Assembly (NCBI RefSeq): GCF_002214485.1
Contig: NZ_CP015102.1
Location: forward strand, 1,054,001 to 1,118,000
Length of the DNA: 64,000 nucleotides
Direction of reading: 5' to 3'
Origin: Thermococcus pacificus
GTDB lineage: Archaea > Methanobacteriota_B > Thermococci > Thermococcales > Thermococcaceae
The notes below the pieces were generated by a model. That model was not told where the DNA came from and ran no database searches. It worked only from the letters and a program-made list of their open reading frames with translations. Both the position numbers and the translations under genes were made by a program. Below are positions 1 through 9,702 of this stretch, in pieces. Numbering within the stretch: position 1 is the first letter of the stretch; every line of letters begins with the position of its first letter.

Positions 1-1
1 C

Positions 2-949
2 TCAGACCTTAATTCCACCCATAACCAGTGCCATGAGGGCCTTCTGGGCGTGGAGCCTGTTCTCGGCCTCGTCGAAGACAACGCTGTTCGGGCTGTCAAC
101 GACATCATCCGTGACCTCTTCCCCGCGGTGGGCCGGGAGGCAGTGCATGAAGATGTAGTCTGGCTTGGCGTGCTTGACGAGATCCCTGTTGACCTGGAAG
201 GGCATGAATATCTTTCTCCTCTCCTCGGCCTCGGCTTCCTGGCCCATGCTCGCCCAGACGTCGGTGTAAATGACGTCTGCATCTTTGACGGCCTTGACGG
301 GGTCGTGGAGAAGCTCGAAGCTTCCGCCGCTCTCGGCCGCGTTCTGCTCCGCCCACTTGACGACCTTCGGGTCGGGTTCATAGCCTTCCGGCGTGGCGAC
401 AACAACGTTAGCCCCAAGCTTGGTTCCGGCTATCATGAGGGAGTGTGCCACGTTGTTTCCGTCACCGACGTAGACGATTTTAAGACCAGCAATCCTGCCC
501 TTCTTCTCGAGTATGGTCTGGTAGTCAGCGAGGGCCTGGCACGGGTGGGAGAAGTCGCTGAGACCGTTTATGACCGGAACGCTCGCGTACTTTGCGAGGT
601 CCTCAACGTCCTTGTGGGCGTAAACCCTCGCCATTATCCCATCCACATAGCGGCTGAGAACCCTGGCGGTATCGGCTATCGTCTCACCGCGCCTGAGCTG
701 AAGGTCCTGGGCGTTGAGGTAGAGGCCGTAGCCGCCGAGCTGATAAATGCCGACCTCGAAGGAAATCCTCGTCCTCGTCGAGGGCTTCTGGAATATCATG
801 GCGAGGGTCTTGCCCTCAAGAACACGGTGCGGCTTGCCTATCTTGTTCCATATCTTCATCATCTCGGCCGTCTTGAGAATAGTTTCAATTTCTTCCCTTG
901 TGAAGTCCTGAAGGCAGAGAACATCCCTTCCTGCGAGGCTAACCACCAT
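2..949 (-). CDS. argF: Ornithine carbamoyltransferase
   Basis: Transfers a carbamoyl group from carbamoyl phosphate to ornithine to give citrulline, a cytosolic step of arginine metabolism. The carbamoyl-phosphate motif STRTR is at residues 57-61, and the family motifs HPCQ and HCLPAHRG are present downstream. The length, about 315 residues, is normal and the stop codon lies just inside the left edge. I chose the ATG that gives MVVSLAGRD because upstream in-frame Met codons precede the conserved N-terminus. A TATA-like stretch (TTATTAAAT on the minus strand) lies near 980. No other arginine genes are in view. Confidence is high. Confidence 0.96.
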   Translation of the reverse strand: MVVSLAGRDVLCLQDFTREEIETILKTAEMMKIWNKIGKPHRVLEGKTLAMIFQKPSTRTRISFEVGIYQLGGYGLYLNAQDLQLRRGETIADTARVLSRYVDGIMARVYAHKDVEDLAKYASVPVINGLSDFSHPCQALADYQTILEKKGRIAGLKIVYVGDGNNVAHSLMIAGTKLGANVVVATPEGYEPDPKVVKWAEQNAAESGGSFELLHDPVKAVKDADVIYTDVWASMGQEAEAEERRKIFMPFQVNRDLVKHAKPDYIFMHCLPAHRGEEVTDDVVDSPNSVVFDEAENRLHAQKALMALVMGGIKV

Positions 950-1191
950 GTGCATCACCGTCTAAAGCTGGGGGGCGAATTTAATAACCCTTTCGTCGGC
1001 AGAATAACCTGAACACTGGAGAGTTTTAACTCAAAGGCCCAATAATGTTTCCAAACGTAAGGACAGTGTGGCAAGGTTCCCGGTTATGGTTTTGCACATC
1101 AGACCATCAAACCCACACTTCCTGTCAGTGGTTCAAAAGTGGGGCAGAAATCATAATAAGAGTGGGGGCACCTTGAGATGCGGTGAAGAAT

Positions 1192-1929
1192 ATGAACGAT
1201 AAAATCCGCGTGACTCTTGTCAATTATACAAAAAAACCGCTCGAAACTGTCACATGGGCGGCTCTGATAAGCTACTGGGACGGATGGGAGACAGAGGCCT
1301 TCGAGCGGATGGGTGAGAAGGACGTCGAGATGCACCTGCCGAGGGTTCTCGGCTACGGCCACGAGTCTATTCTGGAGCACGCGACGCTGACCTTCGCAAT
1401 AGAGGGCTGCTCTCGCGTTTGCAGTCATCAACTTGTAAGGCACAGGCTTGCGAGCTACACCCAGCAGTCACAGCGCTATATCAAATTAAACCCAAATGAT
1501 GTGGAAGAGACCTTCGTGATCCCCGAGAGTGTCAAGGAAAAGCCCGAGCTCTACCAAAAGTGGAAGGAGTTCATGAAAAACGCCATCGAGCTCTATGAAG
1601 AAACTTACAAGGCCGGAATCCACCAGGAGGACGCGCGCTTTATCCTGCCTCAAGCAGTCCGGACAAAAATCGTCGTCACGATGAACCTCCGCGAGCTCAA
1701 GCACTTCCTTGGTTTAAGGGCCTGCGAGAGGGCCCAGTGGGAGATAAGGGAGATAGCTTGGAAGATGCTGGAGGAGATAGCGAAGAACGAGGAGCTTAGG
1801 CCGATTATAAAGTGGGCCAAGCTGGGACCGCGGTGCATCCAGATCGGCTACTGTCCAGAGGGTGAGCTCATGCCCCCCGGCTGCTGGAAAAGGACGAGGG
1901 AGAAGTGGAAGAATGTAGCCAAAGAGTGA
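1192..1929 (+). CDS. thyX: Flavin-dependent thymidylate synthase
   Basis: Makes dTMP from dUMP using FAD, NADPH and methylene-folate-type carbon donors. The family signature RHRx7S is seen as R83-H84-R85 to S93. Length is about 245 residues, typical of ThyX. The ATG at 1192 is preferred over the in-frame GTG at 1183 because GGTGA at 1182-1186 is well placed as its ribosome-binding site. It stands alone, with about 240 bases to the left and a T-rich stretch after the stop that could end transcription. Confidence 0.96.
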   Translation: MNDKIRVTLVNYTKKPLETVTWAALISYWDGWETEAFERMGEKDVEMHLPRVLGYGHESILEHATLTFAIEGCSRVCSHQLVRHRLASYTQQSQRYIKLNPNDVEETFVIPESVKEKPELYQKWKEFMKNAIELYEETYKAGIHQEDARFILPQAVRTKIVVTMNLRELKHFLGLRACERAQWEIREIAWKMLEEIAKNEELRPIIKWAKLGPRCIQIGYCPEGELMPPGCWKRTREKWKNVAKE

Positions 1930-2036
1930 ACCTATTTTCATAAATTTTTGGGGCAGAACACTCAAGACCAGGAAAAATACTTGGGTAACACACGTCCAAA
2001 GATTACGCTAATGTTGCTTTAGTTACTTTCCGACCC

Positions 2037-2059
2037 ATTGTGTAGCAATTCGTCACAAT
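2037..2059. repeat. Inverted repeat upstream of the antiporter promoter
   Basis: ATTGTG and CACAAT form a perfect 6-base inverted repeat with an 11-base spacer, about 40 bases before the TATA box of the NhaC-like gene. It could be an operator for a dimeric regulator. No matching regulator was identified. Confidence 0.35.
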
Positions 2060-2093
2060 ACATGGATAAAGAAGTGCAAAAACGTTCTAAAAA

Positions 2094-2107
2094 GGCTTTT
2101 ATATATG
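2094..2107 (+). promoter_or_regulatory. TATA-type promoter of the NhaC-like gene
   Basis: CTTTTATATATGG is a strong archaeal TATA element. A transcript start about 25 bases downstream would leave a leader of roughly 45 bases before the ATG at 2175. A short perfect hairpin, GTGAC-TGAT-GTCAC at 2123-2136, sits at the expected transcript start. The 245-base gap between thyX and this gene holds only this promoter and the upstream inverted repeat. Confidence 0.6.
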
Positions 2108-2174
2108 GACGGAGAAACTATGGTGACTGATGTCACTTTAAGGCACAGCAAGGTACAATGGGGAGGTTTAGAAC

Positions 2175-3869
2175 ATGACGGACTATGGTATACTTTCCCT
2201 CCTGCCCCCTCTGGTGGCGATTGGCTTGGCGATAGTAACCAAAAGGGTTCTGCTCGCTTTGTTTTCTGGGGTGTGGGTTGGCGGACTTTTGGTGGCCGGT
2301 GGCAACCCCATAGAGGCTACCACAGAAACGCTGAAATGGATAGTCCTCAACATAGCGGCGGCATGGGAGGAAGACGGCCACCTTGTGACCGACCTGTGGA
2401 ATACTAGGATTCTCGTATTTGATGCTCTGATTGGAGCAGGGGTTGCCCTCATATACAAAGCCGGTGGGATGAACGCCATAGCCAAGGCCGTGACGCGAAA
2501 GATAAGAACCAGCAGGGCAGCCTCGCTCATGGCGGCCGTCTTCGGTACGCTCATCTTTTTCGACGACTACACCAACACCATTATAGTAGGCAACACAATG
2601 AGGCCGATAACGGATAGGGCTAGGGTTTCAAGAGAGTTCCTTGCCTACGCCGATGATTCCACTGCCGCGCCCGTGGCGGTTCTTGCGGTGGTCTCGACGT
2701 GGATAGGCTACGAGCTTGGCCTCCTGAAGGACGCGATAGCGAGCGTGGGGGAGAGCATAAGCGCCTACTCTGCCTGGTTTGCGAGCTGGCCTTACAGGTT
2801 ATACCCGATTCTGGCGGTACTTCTGGTCTACATCGTTGCAGTTACTGGCAGACATTACGGCCCAATGCTTCGGGCAGAATACCGCGCGCGCACTACCGGT
2901 AAGGTTCTACGTGATGGTGCCCAGCCGATGATGACTACAGAGGTAGATGTCGGAATGCCGATTGAGGGCAAGGAAAACGTGTGGGTCTTTGTGCTTCCCG
3001 TCCTAACGCTGATCCTCATGACCTTCCTGGGCCTGTGGGTCACCGGTGGTGGAAGCGCCACCTACGCGCAGGGTGGCTTCCAGGAGGTTCTCTCCCATGC
3101 GGACTCGACGTGGGCTCTCGTTTGGGGTTCCTTCTCAATGCTTGTAGTGGCAATGGCCCTGATCCTCGGGCGGAGGATAATGAGCCTCGAAGAGGTGGAG
3201 AGCACAATAGTTTCGGGTATGAAGCAGATGCACTTTGCCATGATGATACTAATCCTTGCATGGAGCATCAAGAGAGCGTGTGATGCTGTTGGAACTGCCG
3301 ATTATATAGTGAGGGTTGCCTCCAATGTCCTTTCCCCAAGCCTGGTTCCATTAGTGGTGTTCGTTGTGGCGGCGTTCATATCCTTTACGACGGGAACGAG
3401 CTGGGGAACCTTCGCCATAATGATGCCAATAGCGGTTCCGCTCGCCTACAATCTCAGCGGTGAATTCGGCCCCGTGGTCTACGCCAGCATAGCCTCAGTC
3501 TTCTCAGGGGGAGTCCTCGGCGATCACTGCTCCCCGATAAGCGATACGACCATCATGAGTTCCATGTTCAGCGGTTGTGACCACTTGGATCACGTTAACA
3601 CCCAGATACCTTACGCCCTCACCGCTGGCGTCGTCAGCGTCATAATGTTACTCCTCTTTGCCGCGGGACTTCAGAACGGCTGGTTACTCCTTGCCATGGC
3701 GGTGCCGCTCTTAGTAGTGTTCCATCGCCTCCTCAGTGAATGGTATGGGGCGAGGATCGGCATTCCCGGGGGCAGAGTACCAGTCTACGTGGTTGGAGAT
3801 GATTACGGGGAGACACTCGGGGAAGAAACGGAAAGTGAGGGAGGAGCCCTCACCTATGCCGTGGAGTAG
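2175..3869 (+). CDS. NhaC-family Na+/H+ antiporter-like transporter
   Basis: A polytopic membrane protein of 564 residues whose alternating hydrophobic segments span nearly the whole length. Its best fit is the NhaC/ArsB-like ion transporter group, exchanging Na+ for H+ or for organic anions. The segments FFDDYTNT, TSWGTFAIM and GDHCSPISDTT are typical of this family and contain the conserved polar residues within membrane helices. A GGAGGT ribosome-binding site precedes the ATG. The substrate cannot be read from sequence; some NhaC relatives move lactate/malate or amino acids. Single-gene unit with its own promoter. Confidence 0.85.
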   Translation: MTDYGILSLLPPLVAIGLAIVTKRVLLALFSGVWVGGLLVAGGNPIEATTETLKWIVLNIAAAWEEDGHLVTDLWNTRILVFDALIGAGVALIYKAGGMNAIAKAVTRKIRTSRAASLMAAVFGTLIFFDDYTNTIIVGNTMRPITDRARVSREFLAYADDSTAAPVAVLAVVSTWIGYELGLLKDAIASVGESISAYSAWFASWPYRLYPILAVLLVYIVAVTGRHYGPMLRAEYRARTTGKVLRDGAQPMMTTEVDVGMPIEGKENVWVFVLPVLTLILMTFLGLWVTGGGSATYAQGGFQEVLSHADSTWALVWGSFSMLVVAMALILGRRIMSLEEVESTIVSGMKQMHFAMMILILAWSIKRACDAVGTADYIVRVASNVLSPSLVPLVVFVVAAFISFTTGTSWGTFAIMMPIAVPLAYNLSGEFGPVVYASIASVFSGGVLGDHCSPISDTTIMSSMFSGCDHLDHVNTQIPYALTAGVVSVIMLLLFAAGLQNGWLLLAMAVPLLVVFHRLLSEWYGARIGIPGGRVPVYVVGDDYGETLGEETESEGGALTYAVE

Positions 3870-3962
3870 CCCTGTGCCCCTTTTACAGTTTTTTCAGTTC
3901 TAAACCCAAGGTTTAAGAAACGCTTTTTTGAGGCACTTTTCTTTCTAAATCGGTGGACAGGC

Positions 3963-4649
3963 ATGAAAACGAGGAGCTGGGAAGTTGAAGTTTCCGCTGA
4001 CTGGGAGACACTCAGAGTGATCCTCAGCGACCCCAAAAAGACCCTGCCGTTCTTCCCGTACTTCGGGAGTATAGAGGGTGACGTCGTTCGCTTTAAAGTC
4101 CCGAGGTTCGTCTTCAACTTTGGCTACGAGTTCGAGTTTGACGTTGGTTTTGGAGAAAGGGAAGCAATATACACTTTCAGAGGGGAGCGCGGTATCCTCA
4201 CGGTTACCTTCAAGATGATCAGGGAGAAGCTCAGGGTAACGGCCAGCTGGGCGGGCTTCGGGGAAGCTTTGATGGGAAAGCCCCTGGAGAACTTTGCCAA
4301 AGGCATAGCGGAAGCGATAAAGGAGTTTTGCTCTTCTATGAAGTGTCCCGGCGTGAAGATTGAGGGCGAAAGCGGAGAAGTTGAGCACATTACACCCGAG
4401 ACGGCGCCAGCGTTTCTCAAAAGGCTTGTCGTCGAGCTAGGGACGGATTTCGTCATTGAGGGAAGGGCCGAGGATGGTACTTATCTCTCGGCAAGAATAG
4501 AGGGTGGAAGGCTGAAGAGCCTCAAGGTGAGGACGGACAAGGGTGAGTCGGTAATAGAGGCAGATGTCCCCGTGGTTGAGCTCGGGAGCGAACTCTTTGA
4601 GGGTCTTCCACTGGAGAAGGAGTTCAAAATAATGGTAAGAAAGATGTAG
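3963..4649 (+). CDS. SRPBCC/CoxG-like protein of unknown function
   Basis: A 228-residue soluble protein without a signal peptide. The N-terminal 130 residues look like an SRPBCC (START/CoxG) helix-grip domain: an opening VEVSADWETLRVILSDP, alternating beta strands, then a long C-terminal helix (FAKGIAEAIKEFC). Such domains bind small hydrophobic ligands. The last 100 residues are a second, unrecognised alpha/beta part. A GTTTAAG-type TATA element lies near 3910. Convergent with the TRAM gene, 5 bases apart. No specific function can be given. Confidence 0.7.
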   Translation: MKTRSWEVEVSADWETLRVILSDPKKTLPFFPYFGSIEGDVVRFKVPRFVFNFGYEFEFDVGFGEREAIYTFRGERGILTVTFKMIREKLRVTASWAGFGEALMGKPLENFAKGIAEAIKEFCSSMKCPGVKIEGESGEVEHITPETAPAFLKRLVVELGTDFVIEGRAEDGTYLSARIEGGRLKSLKVRTDKGESVIEADVPVVELGSELFEGLPLEKEFKIMVRKM

Positions 4650-4654
4650 GGAGG

Positions 4655-4879
4655 TCAGCCAACGACCTCCCCGAAAGCAAAGCGCTCTTTCACGTTTTTT
4701 ATTTCAATCTGAACCTCGTCTCCCACGTTCGTCTTCGGCACAAAAATCACAAAACCTTTAATCCGGGCGATGCCGTCACCGCCCTTACCGAGGGTCTCAA
4801 TCCGGACCTTGTAGCGCTCACCCCTCCTTACGGGGGGCTTCTTGGAGGGAACGCTTTTCCTCTCCAACTCAGACACCAC
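4655..4879 (-). CDS. Small TRAM-domain RNA-binding protein
   Basis: A 74-residue protein that is essentially one TRAM domain (about residues 15-73: GERYKVRIETLGKGGDGIA...V-P-T-VGDEVQIEIKNV...AFGEVV), an OB-like fold that binds RNA in tRNA-modifying enzymes. Free-standing archaeal TRAM proteins are thought to be general RNA chaperones. The start is uncertain: tandem GTG codons at 4879 and 4876, or a TTG at 4867 placed after GGTGGT. A strong minus-strand TATA box (CTTTTTATACCC) at 4911-4923 implies a very short leader. Confidence 0.88.
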   Translation of the reverse strand: MVSELERKSVPSKKPPVRRGERYKVRIETLGKGGDGIARIKGFVIFVPKTNVGDEVQIEIKNVKERFAFGEVVG

Positions 4880-4910
4880 CAGGGAGTTATCAGGAAGAAA
4901 AGGAAGTTAT

Positions 4911-4923
4911 GGGTATAAAAAGC
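4911..4923 (-). promoter_or_regulatory. TATA box of the TRAM gene
   Basis: Minus-strand CTTTTTATACCC, about 35-45 bases before the candidate starts of the TRAM gene; the expected transcript start is near 4888, giving little or no leader. Confidence 0.55.
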
Positions 4924-4952
4924 TTGCCCTTAAAAGGAACCAAGAGAAGGCG

Positions 4953-5447
4953 TTAAATCTCGCCCTCAACTTCTTCTATTGCCTTTTTCAGCTCGTTGTA
5001 GGCCTCTTCTAGGGACTCTGGGATGACCTTCGTGTCAGCTATAACCGGCATGAAGTTCGTATCTCCGTTCCACCTTGGCACTATGTGGAGGTGCACGTGG
5101 TCGTCTATGCCGGCCCCGGCAACGCGGCCGAGGTTAACTCCTAGGTTAAAGCCGTCCGGGTTCATGGCCCTCTTGAGGGCCTTTATCATTAGCTGGGAGA
5201 GCTTCATAATCTCGAGGAGTTCCTCGTCGGTGAGGTCTTCCCACTTCCCCACATGCCTGTAAGGGGCTATCATGACGTGGCCAGGGTTGTAGGGGTAGTT
5301 GTTCATTATCACGAAGCTGTGCTTTCCGCGGTAGAGGATGAGTCTCTCCTTATCCCGGTTCTCCTTTGGAAAGTCGCAGAATATGCAGCCTTTGTGCTTT
5401 GGTGAGCGGATATACTCAATGCGCCACGGTGCCCAGAGGACCTTCAT
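4953..5447 (-). CDS. HIT-family hydrolase
   Basis: Histidine-triad nucleotide hydrolase of about 164 residues. The catalytic motif HVHLH is at residues 117-121, followed by the usual IVPRW. An N-terminal CIFC pair (C21, C24) suggests a zinc site, as in Ap4A-phosphorylase-like HIT proteins of archaea. The ATG at 5447 (MKVLWAPWR) is chosen over tandem GTG codons upstream, which form its GGTGGTG ribosome-binding site. Substrates are probably dinucleoside polyphosphates or nucleotidyl adducts; this is inferred from the family. Confidence 0.92.
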   Translation of the reverse strand: MKVLWAPWRIEYIRSPKHKGCIFCDFPKENRDKERLILYRGKHSFVIMNNYPYNPGHVMIAPYRHVGKWEDLTDEELLEIMKLSQLMIKALKRAMNPDGFNLGVNLGRVAGAGIDDHVHLHIVPRWNGDTNFMPVIADTKVIPESLEEAYNELKKAIEEVEGEI

Positions 5448-5488
5448 TCTCACCACCAGAGGGGGAGAGAGAGGGGGGTTTAAAAATC

Positions 5489-6421
5489 TTACAGCTTTAC
5501 CCCAGAGAAAATCAGAACCAGATAGAGGACGTAGAGGGCAAGGAAATAAGCACCAACGCGCCTGTCTATTCCCCCAGCTTTTCTCAGCGAGGCTATCATG
5601 GGAATCATTGCAAAGAGTACCAAAACGACCGTCAGAACGGAAGCGTCTGTGGGGAGGGGCCTTATCAGTGAGGCAATGCCGAGAACAACGAGCGCGTTCA
5701 TGATGTTCGCCCCTATTATGTTGCCCACGCTTATGCTCCCGCGTTCCCTCACTGCCCCATAGAGGGCGTTCGTCATCTCCGGCAGGGACGTCCCTATCGC
5801 AACAACCGTGGCCCCTATAACGAACTCCGATATACCAAGGGCCCGGGCTATGTTCTTACCGCCAAAGACGACCATCTCGGCACCGCCCACGAGGAAGAGG
5901 CCGAGGGCTATTAGGATGATGTAATCGAGGACTTTAACGTCTCCGCTCGGCTCCCACTCAACCTCACTCCTCGCGTGCTTCTTCAACAGCCAGCGGAGGT
6001 AGACCGCGTAGGCGAGGAGAAGTAGGAGACCATCCAACCTGCTCAACGTTCCATCGATGGAGAGGAGTATCAGGAAAACGAGGGATGCGAGCATTATAAG
6101 GGAATTTTCGTAAGCGGAACGGCCCGCTTTCAGCGGCCTAATCATGGATGCCAGGCCCAGAATCAGGGCTATGTTGGCAAATATGCTCCCAAGGGCGTTC
6201 CCGAGGGCTATTCCGTTGGCCCCCTGGTAGCTCGCAATGGCACTGGTAGTTATCTCGGGTAGCGTCGTTGAAAGGCTAACGAGGACGATGCTTATCACCA
6301 GGGTGGAGATACCTGCCTTTCTGGCGACCTCCACTATCTTGTCCGAGAGTTTATCGCCAACTACCACCAGGATGGCGATACCGGCAAGGATTGATAGCGA
6401 CCATAATGCAAACTCGAGCAT
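5489..6421 (-). CDS. Na+/Ca2+ exchanger family (CaCA) membrane protein
   Basis: A 310-residue integral membrane protein with the two inverted alpha repeats of the CaCA superfamily: SLSTTLPEITTS near the N-terminus with GNALGSIFAN, and GTSLPEMTNA with GNIIGANIMNA in the second half. Roughly ten membrane helices with a short hydrophilic link around residues 140-160. It should exchange Ca2+ (or another cation) for Na+ or H+. Size and architecture match prokaryotic YrbG-type exchangers. It is divergent from apgM. Confidence 0.92.
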   Translation of the reverse strand: MLEFALWSLSILAGIAILVVVGDKLSDKIVEVARKAGISTLVISIVLVSLSTTLPEITTSAIASYQGANGIALGNALGSIFANIALILGLASMIRPLKAGRSAYENSLIMLASLVFLILLSIDGTLSRLDGLLLLLAYAVYLRWLLKKHARSEVEWEPSGDVKVLDYIILIALGLFLVGGAEMVVFGGKNIARALGISEFVIGATVVAIGTSLPEMTNALYGAVRERGSISVGNIIGANIMNALVVLGIASLIRPLPTDASVLTVVLVLFAMIPMIASLRKAGGIDRRVGAYFLALYVLYLVLIFSGVKL

Positions 6422-6512
6422 TTTCTCCCCCAGAATTGCCTTTCAAAGGGCCTTTAAAAAGTTTCCAACAAATCTTTTAACCAACAGTGCATACTCACTC
6501 ATGGTGATAGAC

Positions 6513-7748
6513 ATGAAGCAGAGGAAAGGACTGCTCATAATTCTCGACGGACTCGGAGACAGACCGATCAAGGAGTTCGGCGGGAAGACGCCGCTTGAAT
6601 ACGCCAACACGCCGAACATGGACAGGCTCGCCAAGATGGGAATCCTGGGCCAGCAGGACCCGATAAAGCCCGGACAACCGGCGGGAAGCGATACCGCTCA
6701 CCTCAGCATCTTCGGCTACGATCCCTACAAGGTCTACAGGGGAAGGGGGTACCTCGAGGCGATGGGTGTTGGCCTCGACCTCAGCGAGGACGACCTGGCC
6801 TTCCGCGTCAACTTCGCCACCATAGAGAACGGCATCATAACCGACAGGCGCGCCGGCAGGATAAGCACGGAGGAGGCCCACGAGCTGGCCAAGGCCATCC
6901 AAGAGAACGTCAAGATACCGGTTGATTTCATCTTCGTCGGAGCAACCGGTCACAGGGCCGTTCTCGTTCTCAAGGGCATGGCCAAAGGCTACCGCGTCGG
7001 AGAGAACGATCCGCACGAGGCCGGCAAGCCGCCGCACAGGTTCAACTGGGAGGATGAGGAAAGTAAGAAAGTGGCGGAAATCCTTGAGGAGTTCGTCAGG
7101 AAGGCCCACGAGGTTCTCGACAAGCACCCGATAAACGAGAAGCGCAGGAAGGAAGGGAAGCCGGTTGCCAACTACCTCCTCATTAGGGGTGCTGGCACCT
7201 ACCCAGGCATACCGATGAAGTTCACGGAGCAGTGGAAGGTTAAGGCGGGAGCGGTTATAGCGGTCTCGCTCGTCAAGGGTGTCGCCAGGGCCATAGGCTT
7301 CGACGTCTACACGCCGGAGGGAGCAACGGGCGAGTACAACACCAACGAGATGGCCAAGGCGAGGAAGGTCATCGAGCTTCTCAAGGACTACGACTTCGTG
7401 TTCCTCCACTTCAAGCCGACCGACGCGGCCGGCCACGACAACAACCCCAAGCTTAAGGCTGAGATGATAGAGAAGGCCGACAGGATGATAGGCTACATCA
7501 TGGACAACATCGACCTTGAAGATGTCGTCATAGCGATAACCGGCGACCACTCAACGCCGTGCGAAGTGATGAACCACAGCGGTGACCCGGTTCCGCTCCT
7601 TATCGCTGGCGGCGGCGTCAGGCCCGACTCGACGGAGGCCTTTGGCGAGCGCGAGTGCATGCGCGGCGGCCTCGGAAGGATAAAGGGCCACGACATCGTT
7701 CCGATTATGATGGATCTGATGAACAGGAGCGAGAAGTTCGGGGCCTGA
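6513..7748 (+). CDS. apgM: Cofactor-independent phosphoglycerate mutase (archaeal)
   Basis: Interconverts 3- and 2-phosphoglycerate in glycolysis and gluconeogenesis using two metal ions, without 2,3-bisphosphoglycerate. It belongs to the alkaline-phosphatase-fold ApgM type: metal-binding D12 in LLIILDGLGD, the SDTAHLSIFGYDP segment with the catalytic serine region, and GDHSTPC near the C-terminus. The 411-residue length is typical. The ATG at 6513 has GGTGAT five bases upstream; the reading frame is open further left but that part has no family similarity. Confidence 0.96.
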   Translation: MKQRKGLLIILDGLGDRPIKEFGGKTPLEYANTPNMDRLAKMGILGQQDPIKPGQPAGSDTAHLSIFGYDPYKVYRGRGYLEAMGVGLDLSEDDLAFRVNFATIENGIITDRRAGRISTEEAHELAKAIQENVKIPVDFIFVGATGHRAVLVLKGMAKGYRVGENDPHEAGKPPHRFNWEDEESKKVAEILEEFVRKAHEVLDKHPINEKRRKEGKPVANYLLIRGAGTYPGIPMKFTEQWKVKAGAVIAVSLVKGVARAIGFDVYTPEGATGEYNTNEMAKARKVIELLKDYDFVFLHFKPTDAAGHDNNPKLKAEMIEKADRMIGYIMDNIDLEDVVIAITGDHSTPCEVMNHSGDPVPLLIAGGGVRPDSTEAFGERECMRGGLGRIKGHDIVPIMMDLMNRSEKFGA

Positions 7749-7752
7749 AGGC

Positions 7753-8733
7753 CTATCTCCCATTCTCCATTTTGTCCTCAACTTCCTTCAGCGCCCTAAC
7801 AAGCATTTCGTTCTCCTCTGGCCTTTTCACCGAGAAGCGGATGTACTCGGGCAGGCCGAAGCTCTCGCAGTTTCTCACGAGGATTCCCTGCCGTTTGAGG
7901 GCTTCGACGACTTTTTTGGCATCTCCAACGCGCTTGATGAAGAAGTTGGCGTCGCTTTTAACACCCAAGGCCCTCTCGATTCTCTCCTTCTCGCGCCAGA
8001 TCAACGGCATCGTTCTCCTCAGATGCTCGAAGCCGTCCTCCAGCAAAAACTCAAGGAAAGCAAGGCCGGTCGAGCCTATGCTCCAGGGCATTCTAACGCT
8101 CCTGAAAGCCTCCGGGAAGCCGATTATGTAACCGACTCTTATTCCCGGCAGACTGTAGCTCTTGGTGAAGGTTCTGAGCTTCACAACGTTCTCCCCTTCT
8201 GGGCTTTCAGGGTTCTTAACGAAGTCAATAAACGCTTCATCCAAAACAAGTAGGGCGTTTTTATCTTCAACCGCATCTAGAAGAGGCTTAAGCTCCCTAA
8301 CGTGGTAGAACCTCCCGTTAGGGTTGTTTGGGTTGCAGAAGAAGACCACCGAGTCCCTCTCAACAAGCTCGGCCAGCTTTTCAGGCCCGTTCGGACCCTT
8401 GACCACTTTCGCCCCGAAGATGCGCGCGGCTCTCTCGTACTCGCCGTAGGTGTGCTCTGGAATTACCACCTTCCTCCCGCGGAGCGCGAGGATTCCGAGG
8501 AGGTAAAGGGCTTCGGTAATACCAGCCGTTACGGTGACTTCCTCGCCGATTAGCTCCGAAAGGCCCTCTTCAAGCTTTTCGTAGTAGGGATAGCGGTCGC
8601 TTATTTCCTTAGCACGCTCAAACATCTCATCGAGCCATTCGGGAGGATAGGGGTTGAGCGATGCCGAGAAGTCGAGCAGACCTTCTTCCCGGGCACCTCC
8701 GTGGTATGTGGAGAACTTTACGGGCTCAAGCAT
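7753..8733 (-). CDS. cobD: L-threonine-O-3-phosphate decarboxylase-like aminotransferase
   Basis: PLP-dependent fold-type I enzyme of about 326 residues, similar to histidinol-phosphate aminotransferases; the PLP lysine is K191 in [10 protein letters not shown], with NPNNPNG and LDEAFIDF motifs. Its opening HGG...[12 protein letters not shown] is typical of CobD, which decarboxylates threonine phosphate to the aminopropanol phosphate that CbiB attaches to cobyric acid. Start codons 5' of ATG 8733 are disfavoured because GGAGGTG sits just before this ATG. The reading frame begins inside the end of cbiB (16-base overlap), supporting CobD over HisC. Confidence 0.88.
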   Translation of the reverse strand: MLEPVKFSTYHGGAREEGLLDFSASLNPYPPEWLDEMFERAKEISDRYPYYEKLEEGLSELIGEEVTVTAGITEALYLLGILALRGRKVVIPEHTYGEYERAARIFGAKVVKGPNGPEKLAELVERDSVVFFCNPNNPNGRFYHVRELKPLLDAVEDKNALLVLDEAFIDFVKNPESPEGENVVKLRTFTKSYSLPGIRVGYIIGFPEAFRSVRMPWSIGSTGLAFLEFLLEDGFEHLRRTMPLIWREKERIERALGVKSDANFFIKRVGDAKKVVEALKRQGILVRNCESFGLPEYIRFSVKRPEENEMLVRALKEVEDKMENGR

Positions 8734-9602
8734 GGACACACCTCCGTTGCGAGCAGTAGCGAGAGGATTACCACCCATTCGGCAACGACAATCCAGTAGA
8801 CTCTTAGAGCGCGCTTAATATCTTTGTCTCTTGGTGCTCTGCCTGGAAAACGATAAACGCCGGGCTTCTCAAGCCAGACGCCCAAAACGGCACTCATCAC
8901 CGCTATCGGCTTGTCGGAGTTTATTTTAAACTTGGCGAGACGGTAGTAACGGAAAACATTCCTCCCGCCGAGGGGGAGGTAGAGAAGAACCGTCAGCCTG
9001 GCAGGGATGAAGTTGAGAACGTCGTCAAGTCTTGCCGAGAACTTCCCAAAGTATTCGTAGCGCTCGTTTCTATAACCTAACATCGCGTCGAGCGTGTTGA
9101 TGGCGCGGTAGACCAAAGCACCGGGCAGGCCGAAGAGGATGAAGTAGAAGAGCGGCGCTACAACGCTGTCGTTGAGGTTTTCTGCGAGGCTTTCTATTGC
9201 TGCGGAGTTGAGGTGGGGCTCGTCGAGCTTACTAACGTCCCTGCTGACGATCATCGAGACGGCCTTCCGCTTTTCTTCAACATCCCCAGTTATCGTCCTC
9301 GCTACGTGCTCATGCAAACTCCTCACCGCGAAAGAGCTTTTCAGGAAGTAAACCGCGAGGAGGTAGTTCAGGGGATAAGGGACAAAGAACGGTAAGATGG
9401 AAAGAAGAAACGCGAAGGCTACGACCAGCAAACCCGTAACCGTCCCGGCCAGAAAATCAAGTGCTGGAGAGCGTCTTTTGTAGCGAAAATCTATTAATCC
9501 CGCGAGCTTCCCGAACCACACGACGGGATGGGCCAGCACCGGCGGCTCTCCCAAAAGCAGATCCCAGAGGAGGGCCAGAGCAAAGACGATTAAAGCGTCC
9601 AT
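8718..9602 (-). CDS. cbiB: Adenosylcobinamide-phosphate synthase
   Basis: Integral membrane enzyme that joins adenosylcobyric acid to aminopropanol phosphate. It has 294 residues and several hydrophobic helices. Visible family segments are [18 protein letters not shown] near the N-terminus, [27 protein letters not shown] and [20 protein letters not shown] ribosome-binding site precedes the ATG at 9602. A minus-strand TATA-like element (CTTTTTATCC) at 9661-9671 is a likely promoter, back-to-back with that of the plus-strand salvage genes. Overlaps cobD by 16 bases. Confidence 0.95.
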   Translation of the reverse strand: MDALIVFALALLWDLLLGEPPVLAHPVVWFGKLAGLIDFRYKRRSPALDFLAGTVTGLLVVAFAFLLSILPFFVPYPLNYLLAVYFLKSSFAVRSLHEHVARTITGDVEEKRKAVSMIVSRDVSKLDEPHLNSAAIESLAENLNDSVVAPLFYFILFGLPGALVYRAINTLDAMLGYRNERYEYFGKFSARLDDVLNFIPARLTVLLYLPLGGRNVFRYYRLAKFKINSDKPIAVMSAVLGVWLEKPGVYRFPGRAPRDKDIKRALRVYWIVVAEWVVILSLLLATEVCPCLSP

Positions 9603-9702
9603 TCTCCAGAGACCTCCTTTATCGCCGAGAGCTTGAGCCTTTCAAATCTCAGGAGCATAATGGATAAAAAGTCCATGGAGTTTATATCTTTGGTGGTCGC
9701 TG

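Noticed and set aside
50-1012. Long plus-strand frame opposite argF (320 codons)
   Set aside because: It is antisense to a clearly conserved enzyme and has no family similarity; such antisense frames arise from the codon pattern of GC-rich genes.
6495-7550. 351-codon minus-strand frame opposite apgM
   Set aside because: Antisense shadow; residue composition is unlike a folded protein.
7753-8733. Histidinol-phosphate aminotransferase (hisC)
   Set aside because: Overlap with cbiB, no his genes nearby and the CobD-like N-terminus favour threonine-phosphate decarboxylase.
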